Shown here one piece after another: positions 55,801 through 64,000 of a stretch of DNA of 64,000 bases; within the stretch, counting starts at the first letter, position 1, and each line of letters begins with the position of its first letter. The position numbers were made by a program, and so were the translations under genes. The notes beneath the pieces were generated by a model. That model was not told where the DNA came from, ran no database searches, and worked only from the letters and a program-made list of their open reading frames with translations. The stretch covers positions 21,596,501 through 21,660,500 of the forward strand of contig NC_088113.1 of the NCBI RefSeq assembly GCF_036370855.1, in the 5' to 3' direction. The DNA comes from Dromaius novaehollandiae. Taxonomy: Eukaryota > Chordata > Aves > Casuariiformes > Dromaiidae.

Positions 55801-58022
55801 CATCCACAGCAGCTCCTGCCCCGTCCCTGAGTGTGTCCCCGTCCCTGTCTGCAGCAGCTCCTGCCCCGTCCCTGAGCGTGTCCCCGTCCCCATCCACAGC
55901 AGCTCCTGCCCCATCCCTGAGCGCGTCCCCGTCCCCATCCACAGCAGCTCCCACGTCCCCAAGTGGCACCGGGGGGTGGAACCCGCCGGAGCCCCCGGCT
56001 GCATCCCGGGACGCTTTCCTGCGTGCCCCGGTGCTCCGCCACCCCCAGCCTGGTCCGGGGCTCCCCCCGCGCGCGGGCTCCCGCCGCGGTCACAGGGTCT
56101 CATTCTTGCCTGCAGCTGCGAGGAGAAAGGGCTGGTGGTGAAGGTGAAGGGGACGAACACCTCGGACGTGCTCTGCGGTGAGTGCGCGGTGCCCGGGCGG
56201 GCGGCGGCGAATGCTCCCTGTCGCACCCCGCGGTGCAGCCGGCGCGGGACCCGGCCGGCCCCGGCTGCTTCTGGGAGACGAGGGCCTGGCGTCACCGCCG
56301 GTGTCACCTCGTGCTGCTCCTCCACGTCCGCGTGCGGCGCTGGGCCCGGAGCCGGGTGCTCGGGGCGCGGGGGCCGGGAGCGCCTCGCGCCGGGGCCCCG
56401 GCAGCTCGCTCACCTCTCGCCCTCGCAGAGCCGAGCAGGCGCTCCTCGCTGTCGGCGCTGATCCCCGTCACGGCTGCCACCGTGGCCTGCCTCGCGGGCA
56501 TCTCCATCTACTGCCTGCTCCACCGAGGTGAGAGCCGGACGCGGCCGGGCCCCGCGGGGGTGTCGGCGGCGCTGCCGAGGCCGGGCAGCCCGTCCGGGGA
56601 CCCGCTGGGGCGTGGCCGCCCCGAGCCCGGTGCCCTGCCCGTGCGGGGGTGCCGGCCTCGCGCTCGCGGCCCCCCCGGCAGCAGGCGTTGGCATTGCTGC
56701 GGCCCGGGGCTCGAGGCGCCCGTGCTCGGCGCCTGCGGTGCCCAGCAGCTCCTTCCGGCATGCGGGCGGCAGCACTGGGATGGGCTGGGATGGGCTGGGG
56801 TGGGGTGGGATGGGCTGGGATGGGATGGGGTGGGCTGGGATGGGATGGGGTGGGATGGGGTGGGGTGGGATGGGATGGGGTGGGCTGGGATGGGATGGGG
56901 TGGGATGGGGTGGGGTGGGATGGGATGGGATGGGATGGGATGGGGGGGGGATGGGATGGGCTGGGGGGGGGATGGGATGGGCTGGGCTGGGATGGGGTGG
57001 GGTGGGATGGGATGGGGGGGGATGGGGGGGGATGGGATGGGATGGGGTGGGATGGGATGGGATGGGGGGGATGGGATGGGGTGGGGTGGGATGGGGTGGG
57101 CTGGGATGGGATGGGGTGGGATGGGATGGGATGGGGGGGGATGGGATGGGCTGGGATGGGATGGGGTGGGGTGGGATGGGATGGGGGGGATGGGGGGGGA
57201 TGGGGTGGGATGGGGTGGGATGGGATGGGGTGGGATGGGATGGGGGGGATGGGGTGGGATGGGGTGGGCTGGGATGGGATGGGGTGGGGTGGGGTGGGAT
57301 GGGATGGGATGGGATGGGGTGGGGGGGGATGGGATGGGATGGGGTGGGATGGGATGGGATGGGGTGGGGTGGGATGGGATGGGATGGGATGGGATGGGGG
57401 GGATGGGGTGGGATGGGGTGGGATGGGATGGGATAGGGGGGATGGGCTGGGCTGGGCTGGGCTGGGCTGGGCTGGGATGCTCCCTGACCGTTACCTTCTC
57501 CCTCCTCTTTCCGTGCAGATCCCAGGCGGCGGGTGCGGGAGCAGGTGAGTCAGCGCAGGGAGCTCCCCTGGCAGCGGGAGGGGGGTCCCTCCCCCCGGGA
57601 AGGGCCGGGGCCGGGCCGGCAGCGGAGCGACCGCGCAGGGAGGGCGGCTCTGCAGCGGGCAGGGGGGCGGCAGGGCCGGGCTGTCCTGGCCTGCCCGGCT
57701 GGCAGGAGACGAGGGCTGGAGCCGCCCGGCGACGCAGCTGGGGCAGGAGGGGAGCGGGCAGGGTGAGGCCCTGCCCTGCCGCGGGTGCGTCAGGGGCCTC
57801 TGCATCTGCGGCCACAGAGGTGAGTCTCGCCTGCCTGTCCCCGTCCCCGTCCCCGTCCCCGTCCCTGCACAGATAAAGGCCGGGAAGCTCGGGGCGGAGG
57901 TCAGGGAACCCGTGGAGACGTGTGAGGAGGCCTTCCCCGTGCAGGAGACCCTGCTGGGGGGCCAGCCCGTGGCCCAGGAGGATGGCAAGGAGAGCCGCAT
58001 CTCGGAGCAGGAGAGGCTGTGA
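52835..58022 (+). CDS. CD40: CD40 (TNFRSF5) receptor, 9 exons
   Basis: CD40 is the type I membrane co-stimulatory receptor of B cells and antigen-presenting cells; CD40L binding recruits TRAFs to activate NF-kB. Nine phase-matched exons give 278 residues (human 277). Layout: signal peptide (1 to about 16-20), four cysteine-rich domains (about 26-187) with sequons NAT, NVS and NTS, membrane span (about 198-219) and a 60-residue tail. The tail keeps the TRAF2/3 site PVQET (251-255) and QEDGKESRIS near the C-terminus, both as in mammals. The human TRAF6 motif PQEINF is not recognisable; PVETCE (242-247) is a loose candidate. Cys spacing and the EKQYEH and ATHNTVC phrases match chicken CD40 as I remember it. 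Confidence 0.96.
52883..54105 (+). other. CD40: CD40 intron 1
   Basis: 1.2 kb of GC-rich sequence with short GTCCCC and GGGGAC simple repeats near 53050 and 53165; no exon or other element recognised. Confidence 0.7.
54106..54187 (+). CDS. CD40: CD40 exon 2, start of CRD1
   Basis: Encodes CWEPGDAATCSEKQYEHKDK and CCNRCPP plus one base. Acceptor TTTCCAG, donor GTAGGG. Confidence 0.95.
54590..54715 (+). CDS. CD40: CD40 exon 3, CRD1-CRD2
   Basis: Encodes GEKLVSDCDGAAGSVCAACE, RGHYQQSWTRERHCTPHD and VCED. Donor A|GTGAGT, phase 1. Confidence 0.95.
54811..54954 (+). CDS. CD40: CD40 exon 4, CRD2-CRD3
   Basis: Encodes NAGLAVKAEGNATHNTVCQC, RAGMHCSDGSCQTC and VENPPCERGAGFVA. Carries an N-glycosylation sequon NAT. 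Confidence 0.96.
55144..55243 (+). CDS. CD40: CD40 exon 5, CRD3-CRD4
   Basis: Encodes AKAAARTSSPCEPCAEGTFS, NVSSKTEPCYPWS plus two bases. Contains the conserved CEPC...GTFSNVSS signature. Confidence 0.95.
55635..55960 (+). repeat. 45-bp minisatellite, about 7 copies, CD40 intron 5
   Basis: GCAGCAGCTCCTGCCCCGTC recurs every 45 bp (55671, 55716 ...), with CTGAG(T/C)GTGTCCCCGTCC between. Confidence 0.95.
56116..56177 (+). CDS. CD40: CD40 exon 6, CRD4 end
   Basis: 62 nt encoding SCEEKGLVVKVKGTNTSDVL and C, equivalent to human [20 protein letters not shown]. Confidence 0.95.
56429..56527 (+). CDS. CD40: CD40 exon 7, transmembrane segment
   Basis: Encodes EPSRRSSLSALIPVTAATVA then CLAGISIYCLLHR. 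Hydrophobic span with stop-transfer His-Arg. Confidence 0.95.
56776..57476 (+). repeat. G-rich pentanucleotide array, 0.7 kb, CD40 intron 7
   Basis: Almost pure mixture of GGGAT, GGGGT, GGGCT and G-run variants on the coding strand, i.e. back-to-back runs of three or more G with strong G-quadruplex potential. Confidence 0.97.
57519..57544 (+). CDS. CD40: CD40 exon 8, 26-nt cytoplasmic exon
   Basis: Encodes DPRRRVREQ across the junction. Acceptor CCGTGCAG, donor GTGAGT, phase 1 to phase 0. It lies about 40 nt after the G-rich pentanucleotide array of intron 7. Skipping would shift the frame. Confidence 0.88.
57873..58022 (+). CDS. CD40: CD40 exon 9, signalling tail
   Basis: 49 codons plus TGA: IKAGKLGAEVREPVETCEEA, FPVQETLLGGQPVAQEDG, KESRISEQERL. 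Contains the TRAF2/3 motif PVQET. Confidence 0.95.
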   Translation: MKAGKLGAEVREPVETCEEAFPVQETLLGGQPVAQEDGKESRISEQERL

Positions 58023-59290
58023 GGGCGCAGCCGGGGCCTCCCCCAGGAGCACAGGCCGGGGCCAGCTCCGTCCTCGGTCCCTTCTCCGGCCAGGGAGGAA
58101 GGCCAGCGCCTGGCCTGGCTGCGGATGACGTGACGCCGCAGCGGACCACGTCGTGACCACCCACACGGCGATGCCATCGCAGAGCCTGGTCCGGCCGCCC
58201 CCCCGGGGGTCCCGCGGCAGAGCAAAGCTCAGCTGCCGGCACGGGGATGCCATCGCAGAGCCTGGTCCAGCTCCCTGCCTGAGGATGCCACGGCAGAGCA
58301 CAGCACGGCCGTTTGCACAGAGACCCCGTGGCAGAGCCTGGCCTACCTGACCCCGTGGGCACGCCGCGGCCGAGAACGCTTGGCTGCCTGGGCAGAAACG
58401 ACCCGCAGAGCCCAGCTCGGCTGCCTGCAGGGCGATGGCACGGCAGAGCCGGTCCCGTGTGGGGATGCCACGGCAGAGCTCAGCTCAGCTGCCTGCAGGG
58501 CGATGCCACGGCAGAGCCGGTCCCGTGTGGGGATGCCACGGCAGAGCTCAGCTCGGCTGCCTGCAGGGCGATGCCACGGCAGAGCCGGTCCCGTGTGGGG
58601 ATGCCACGGCAGAGCTCAGCTCGGCTGCCTGCAGGGCGATGCCACGGCAGAGCCGGTCCCACACGGGGATGCCACGGCAGAGCTCAGCTCGGCTGCCTGC
58701 AGGGCGATGCCACGGCAGAGCTGGTCCCACACGGGGATGCCACGGCAGAGCTCAGCTCGGCTGCCTGCAGGGCGATGCCACGGCAGAGCCGGTCCCACAC
58801 GGGGATGCCACGGCAGAGCTCAGCTCGGCTGCCTGCAGGGCGATGCCACGGCAGAGCCGGTCCCACACGGGGATGCCACGGCAGAGCCCAGCTCGGCTGC
58901 CTGCAGGGCGATGCCACGGCAGAGCCGGTCCCGCGTGGGGATGCCACGGCAGAGCCCAGCTCGGCTGCCTGCAGGGCGATGCCACGGCAGAGCCGGTCCC
59001 ACACGGGGATGCCACAGCAGAGCCCAGCTCGGCTGCCTGCAGGGCGATGCCACGGCAGAGCCGGTCCCGCGTGGGGATGCCATGGCAGAGCCCAGCTCGG
59101 CCGCCTTGTGCAGGGACCTGTGCTGGAGCTCGGCCCCGGGGCCGCGGGCGGGTGGTGGAGAAGGGTCCGGCCCCGCAGCGGCTGCTGCAGCCCGGGGCAG
59201 CGTGCCTGCCGGGTGCCGGGCGTGCTGTGCTGCCCCAGCACAGACAGGGCGGCTAGGGGAGAAATACAGGACTTGCTGTCCCACACCCGT
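58023..59290 (+). other. CD40: Probable CD40 3' UTR
   Basis: No canonical AATAAA follows the stop codon within the next kilobase. The best candidate is the variant hexamer AATACA at 59263-59268 followed by a GT-rich stretch. If used, the whole 68-bp minisatellite would be transcribed in the 3' UTR. Confidence 0.35.
58228..59100 (+). repeat. 68-bp minisatellite with internal half-repeat, about 10 copies, next to CD40 stop
   Basis: GGGGATGCCA recurs at 58461 and 58529 (period 68). Each unit holds GATGCCACGGCAGAGC twice, separated by CTCGGCTGCCTGCAGGGC and CGGTCCCGTGTGGG, so it is a doubled ancestral unit. Diverged copies start near 58165. Confidence 0.95.
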
Positions 59291-60119
59291 CCTGCAGACT
59301 GTCTTTTCTCGCGGTGGTGAAGGCTGGGACGGTCTGGCAGGGAGGAGGCGCGGGGTGCCCGCGGAGGCAGGGACAGGCGCCCCTCGCTGCAGCCGCCTTT
59401 GCCCCCCGCGCAGCCCGGGGTGGCAGCGTGCAGCGGGGTCGCAGCCGGGCTGAACCCCGCGGGGTGCCGGGCAGGCCGGAGCCGCCGCAGGAGCGGACGC
59501 CCCTTCCCGCATCCCGCCGGGGCTTCCCGCATCCCGCCGGGGCTGCCGCGTCTCTCCAGGAGATGGTGCTGCCACCACGCCGCAGCGCCCGGCTCGTCCC
59601 TGCGCCGCGCGGTGCCAGCGGGCCCGGCGGAGCCCTTCCCGCCTGGGCCGCGCAGGGAGGCACCGTCCCCGCCCGCTCCCGCGGGGCTGGGAAGCGCGGC
59701 GCGGCCGGTGTGGGCCCGGGCGTCTCGGGGCAGAGCCGTGCGCGGGCGCCGTGAGCCCCGGTGCGCTGCCCGCCGTGCCGGGAGCTCGGGGGCTCGGGGG
59801 CTCGGGGCTGCCGTGCTGCATCCTGCTCCCCCTCCCCATCCCCAGCCTTCGAACGAGTGGGAGCCGGGGCGGACGCACCCCGATTTCAGCACCCTCCCTT
59901 GTTCGGGACCCCCTGCCCGCCCGGTCCCAGCTCACCAGCTGCCGTGTCCCGAAGGGCTCCGGCCCGGCCCCTGCACCGAGCCCCCCCCATCCCCAGAGCC
60001 CAGGAGCCTCCCCAGCCCGGTGGCACGGCGGGGGCTGCGGCGCCCACGCGCTCCCCCCACGCACGCGGCAGCACGTGTGCCGGCAAGGGGCCCGTGCCGC
60101 TCACCCACACACCCGCCCA
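59291..60119. other. GC-rich intergenic segment
   Basis: No gene or clear element. Contains a short direct repeat of CTTCCCGCATCCCGCCGGGG near 59505-59540. Long reading frames are compositional. Confidence 0.5.
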
Positions 60120-60800
60120 GCCCACGCCCCGTGCAGCGCTCCTGTGCACCGTGCTCCCATGCACCGCGCTCCCATGCAGCGCTCCCGTGTACTGCACTCC
60201 CGTGCACTGCGCCCCGTGCACCGCGCTCCCATGCAGTGCTCCCATGCAGCGCTCCCGTGCACTGCGCCCTGTGCACCGCGCTCCCATGCAGTGCTCCCAT
60301 GCAGCGCTCCTGTGCACCGCGCTCCCATGCAGTGCTCCCATGCAGCGCTCCCGTGCACCGCGCTCCTGTGCACCGCACTCCCATGCAGCGCTCCTGTGCA
60401 CCGCGCCCCGTGCACCGCGCTCCCATGCAGTGCTCCCATGCAGCGCTCCTGTGCACCGCGCTCCCGTGCACCGCGCTCCCATGCAGTGCTCCCATGCAGC
60501 GCTCCTGTGCACTGCGCCCTGTGCACCGCGCTCCCGTGCAGCGCTCCCGTGTACCGCACTCCCATGCACCGCGCCCCGTGCACCGCGCTCCCATGCAGTG
60601 CTCCCATGCAGTGCTCCTGTGCACCGCGCTCCCATGCAGTGCTCCCATGCAGCGCTCCTGTGCACTGCGCCCTGTGCACCGCGCTCCCATGCAGTGCTCC
60701 CATGCAGCGTTCCCGTGCACCGCGCTCCCATGCAGTGCTCCCGTGCAGCGCTCCTGTGCACCGTGCCCCGTGCACCGCGCTCCCGTGCAGCGCTGCCGGC
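60120..60800 (+). repeat. Degenerate minisatellite of GCTCC(C/T)(A/G)TGCA units
   Basis: About 680 bp built from GCTCCCATGCAG, GCTCCTGTGCACCGC and GCCCCGTGCACC submotifs of 11-15 bp in higher-order mixtures. Confidence 0.93.
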
Positions 60801-60859
60801 CCCCGGCCCCTCACCTCCGCGCGGCTGCTCCCGGCCTGCGCCCAGCCAACCCGCGGGAG

Positions 60860-61035
60860 GAGCTGGCATATTTACTGCCGGCAGGCTGACATTTCCACAT
60901 CCATTACTCCTCTCCTCCTGCTCTGCCATCGCCGCTACAATGGGAACAATTATGCTCAATTATTCTCCACCACACCGTTGACAAAAAGCTGGTATTTAAA
61001 CTTTAATTATTCTCCCAACGTGCATGAGCAGCATG
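60860..61035. other. AT-rich island, candidate conserved non-coding element
   Basis: Sharp drop in GC with non-repetitive sequence (e.g. TTAAACTTTAATTATTCTCC) between GC-rich arrays. No reading frame. Function inferred only from composition. Confidence 0.3.
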
Positions 61036-61099
61036 GCCTGCAGCCCATGCCAGCCCCTGCTCAGCCCCCGCTCCCGCCATGCCTACCGCCTCTCCCAGG

Positions 61100-61280
61100 A
61101 CCAGCGCTCCCAGCACGGATGCTCCCGGGATGGAGGCTCCGGAGACAGACGCTCTGGGGACTTGGGCTCCCACGACCGATGTTCCAGGGACTGAGACCTG
61201 GGGAAGGATGCTCCGGGGACTGACACCCCAGGGAAGGATGCTCCGGGGACTGACACCCCGGGGAAGGACGCTCCCAACAG
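61100..61280 (+). repeat. Short 30-bp tandem repeat
   Basis: GGGAAGGATGCTCCGGGGAC TGACACCCC(A/G) occurs at 61201 and 61231, with diverged copies on both sides. Confidence 0.8.
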
Positions 61281-61559
61281 AGGAGGGCAGGGAAGAGATG
61301 CCCTAATCTCTGCTTGAGCCCGCCACGGCCCCGGACCCCTCCACGGTCCCGTCAGCAGGCTCCGGGCCTGGGCTCGCTGCCCGGCAGCCCCGTCCCCGTC
61401 CCGCCGGTGCGGGGCAGCCCGGTGCAGCCGCGGGAGCTGGGCGCAGCGGTGCCAAGGCCAGGGCAGGCTCTGGGTGCCGGGAAGCAGCTGGAGCCCCGAC
61501 CTGCCCGCGCACGAGCGCACGCAGTGTGGCATAAGAAAGGCCGTAAATCCCAGAGCCGG

Positions 61560-61680
61560 GAGCAGCTGCAACACGGAGCGGCTTTTACTGTAAAGGCAGC
61601 GGCACATTATTTAAGGCTCCTCTTAAAACCTAATGTTAGGTTTAATAAGGGAGATAAAAGCATGTCAGCGGCTCTCCCTC
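61560..61680. other. AT-rich island, candidate conserved non-coding element
   Basis: Non-repetitive block with CACATTATTTAAGG and TAATGTTAGGTTTAATAAGG, within GC-rich surroundings. Confidence 0.3.
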
Positions 61681-61969
61681 TCGCGGCTTGGTGCTGCCGG
61701 CAGCCCTGCCAGGACAGTCTCGGCACCGGGCAGCGTCCCCAGCGCCAGCCCCGGGGACAGACGTGGCCCCATCAGCGGGGAGGGCTGGTGTCACCCCAGT
61801 CCCCGGGACGCAGCCCCAGCGCGGCGTGGGAGGGGGCTGCGGGATCGGCGCCCCGCGGGCGGGAGCAGCCCCCGACGGCGGCGGGACGGTGCTGGTGCCG
61901 GTGCCCCCGCTGCCCCCGCCCACGCGGTGCTGCCCTCTCCCCGCCGGCACGTGCGGTTGGTGCCTGCTC

Positions 61970-62285
61970 CCGCATGTCAGACATGTGCCATCTCATTAGC
62001 ACCTCTGTCCCCCAAAGTGAGAAGGGAGAACACGTGAGACCTAATTGAATGTAACTAATTATTCACGCCGCAAATGCTCTGTTTAACTGGGATTGCGAGG
62101 GACAGAATTACTCATTCTGAAAAGGGAAGAGAAAGGGAGAAAGATGGAGAGAAAACAAATAGAGGCGGATGCTGGAGCTGCAGCTCCCTCTCTCCCCAGA
62201 ATACCAATTACCGGATGAAGTGATTGTATAAATCTTTACCGAGTGAACGAACTGTACTAGTCACTTACTTCTGTCCTCTTATTAC
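61970..62285. other. AT-rich island, candidate conserved non-coding element
   Basis: About 300 bp of mixed composition with homeodomain-type TAATT cores (CTAATTGAATG, ACTAATTATTC, CCAATTACC) and no reading frame. Confidence 0.35.
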
Positions 62286-62689
62286 GAGGCAGCAATGAAA
62301 AATCGCCCTGCTCTCCAGTCCGGCCGCGGGCTCTGCAGCCGGGAGCTCGTCCCGGTGCTCCCCGAGGGCGGCGGTCCCGAGGACACGGGGCAGAGGGCTC
62401 GGCAGCGATGCTCGCCCGGTGCCGGGACCGCTGACCGGGGAGCGGCGGCACCAGGGCGCTGCCCGGCCGCCGCGCTGGGACAGAGCTGGGCAGAGCTGGG
62501 GCTGGGCGACCCCAGCACCCGGCACAGCGCGTCCCGGACACCCCGTGTCGAACCCGCCCGGCACCGCGGCTACGCCAGGGCCACGCGCACAGCACGGCCC
62601 CGCGCGCTCCAGGGCTGCGGCACCCCGATGCTCACGGGCCAGTGGGTTCCTCCACCAGCGTTTATCACTGCCCGGCATTGCCGCTCTGT

Positions 62690-62765
62690 AGGCTGGAGAA
62701 ACGCGCTAATTAGCAGTGATCTCCATCACTTTTCCCTGACGCATCATCTAATCCCACGTTCCCTC
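62690..62765. other. AT-rich island with palindromic CTAATTAG
   Basis: GCGCTAATTAGCAGTGATC carries a perfect CTAATTAG homeodomain palindrome in a short non-GC-rich block. Confidence 0.3.
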
Positions 62766-63099
62766 ACGCAGCTTCTTGCAGGCGCCAGCTCCCGCCCTCG
62801 GCCGCGTCGCGGGGTGGGGTAGGAAGGGCAGCTCCCGCACCCGGGCCGTCCCTGCAGCGGGAAGCGCTCGGCCATCCTGGGATTTGTGCTGGGTGCACCG
62901 GAGCTGCTCCCCGGAGCTGCCAGCTGCTCCCCACGGGGCCCCCGTGACGCCCCACACCCCGGCGTCGGGGCTGCGTGGCGGCTCCCGGAGACCCTCCCGC
63001 CACCACCATCCCGTGGGACGCATCTCGAGCACGTCGGTGAGGAGAGGGCGGCCGTGTTTCGGGGTAGCGAAATCTGCAGCTCGTTCTCGGAGGGGATTT

Positions 63100-63400
63100 G
63101 GCTGCTGCCAGCAGTGAGTGATACCGCGCTCTGGAGACGCGTGCGTGGGTGTGAGGGAGATAACATCATCATCATCACAACAAATGCAGCCGTGCAGCTC
63201 CATTCGCTGCTTATTGGCGTTCTTCTGTTTATCTATAAATAATTGCAGGGACACAATAGGCTTTTAAGACTGCCAAAGAGTTTGTCTCCCTAAAGGAACC
63301 GTATTGCCACAGTGCTGCCACCTTATCTGCCTGCAGAAAGATGAGGGTAGGAAAAATATTTACTGCCGGGGATATTCGTCATCTGCAAATTACCTTTGCC
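63100..63400. other. AT-rich island, candidate conserved non-coding element
   Basis: 300-bp low-GC block including a (CAT)n tract and TTTATCTATAAATAATTGCA; ends where the 30-bp minisatellite region begins. Confidence 0.3.
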
Positions 63401-63535
63401 TACAGTCCGCAGCGGGGGCAGGACTGACGAGGCGGATCTGTACGGCAGGCGTGGGGGTGCCGGGATTCCCCCCGCTGCCCCCGACCCACCTGCGCCTCCT
63501 CCCCTGTGCTGGTGCGGTGGGCAGGGATGAGCACG

Positions 63536-64000
63536 CACGGCCGGCCCGCGGCAGCACCGCGCACGCACAGCCGGCCCTCGGGAGCACGGTGCACGCACAG
63601 CCGGCCCTCGGGAGCACCGTGCACGCACGGCCGGCCCTCGGGAGCACGGTGCACGCACAGCCGGCCCGCGGGAGCACGGTGCACGCACAGCCGGCCCTCG
63701 GCAGCACCGCGCACGCACAGCCGGCCCGCGGGAGCACCGTGCACACACAGCCGGCCCGCGGCAGCACCGTGCACGCACAGCCGGCCCTCGGGAGCACCGC
63801 GCACGCACAGCCGGCCCTCGGCAGCACTGTGCATGCACAGCCGGCCCTCGGCAGCACCGCGCACGCACAGCCGGCCCTCGGCAGCACCACGCACGCACAG
63901 CCGGCCCTCGGGAGCACCGCACACGCACAGCCGGCCCGCGGGAGCACCGTGCATGCACAGCCGGCCCTCGGCAGCACCGCGCACGCACAGCCGGCCCTCG
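63536..64000 (+). repeat. 30-bp minisatellite, at least 15 copies, runs off window end
   Basis: CACGCACAGCCGGCCCTCGG plus (G/C)AGCACCG(C/T)G repeats every 30 bp with single-base variants. Both strands are open in several frames because 30 is a multiple of 3. Confidence 0.97.

Noticed and set aside
56776-57476. Interstitial telomeric repeat
   Set aside because: Units are GGGAT/GGGGT pentamers, not TTAGGG hexamers.
52835-58022. Another TNF-receptor family member instead of CD40
   Set aside because: PVQET, QEDGKESRIS, the exon layout and synteny next to NCOA5 and SLC12A5 identify CD40.
63536-64000. CRISPR-like array
   Set aside because: Head-to-tail 30-bp repeats without unique spacers in vertebrate DNA; a minisatellite.
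59300-64000. Exons of CDH22, the next gene in human synteny
   Set aside because: No cadherin-like peptide with splice sites could be found on either strand; the long frames are repeat or composition products.

Overview
The window is vertebrate nuclear DNA, most likely from a bird. It carries three protein-coding genes in the order SLC12A5 (+), NCOA5 (-), CD40 (+), which is the conserved block of human chromosome 20q13 and, from memory, chicken chromosome 20. Four points favour a bird: very GC-rich intergenic DNA with many short-unit minisatellites, as on avian microchromosomes; relics of CR1 LINEs; a CD40 protein close to the chicken form; and short introns. The species cannot be named, and a crocodilian or turtle is not formally excluded.

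SLC12A5 (1-23125, 3' UTR probably to about 27545) encodes the neuronal K-Cl cotransporter KCC2. The window opens inside the first coding exon of the KCC2b form, lacking only the first two codons. I placed 26 coding exons with GT-AG junctions and matching phases, giving 1111 residues. Intron 1 (7.9 kb) holds a CpG island, a 19/21 match to the RE1/NRSF silencer, and a candidate extra first exon overlapping an RFX X-box. Exon 24 is a 15-nt microexon. The proposed 3' UTR has Pumilio sites, two miR-92-type 8-mers and a distal AATAAA.

NCOA5 (minus strand, coding 45362 to 29645, promoter near 48500) is a nine-coding-exon gene for 719 residues. The first two coding exons encode an hnRNPC/RALY-like RNA recognition motif. 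The human 579-residue form, as I remember it, starts at the Met equivalent to residue 101 here and has no such domain. The rest is the Arg-Asp repeat region, the class II tRNA-synthetase anticodon-binding-like domain, an LxxLL motif and a Ser/Gln-rich tail. Its introns are AT-rich and contain decayed CR1 elements and an odd GC-rich degenerate repeat.

CD40 (52835-58022) is a nine-exon TNF-receptor-family gene for 278 residues. It is packed in minisatellites: a 51-bp array next to its promoter, a 45-bp array in intron 5, a G-rich pentanucleotide array in intron 7 and a 68-bp array just after the stop codon. Candidate NF-kB and interferon-response sites lie upstream.

From 59300 to 64000 I see no coding exon. 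The segment alternates GC-rich minisatellites with AT-rich islands that look like conserved non-coding elements, possibly serving the next gene (CDH22 in human synteny). The three genes are neighbours by synteny, not an operon: KCC2 sets neuronal chloride, NCOA5 is a nuclear-receptor co-regulator and RNA-binding candidate, and CD40 is an immune co-stimulatory receptor.
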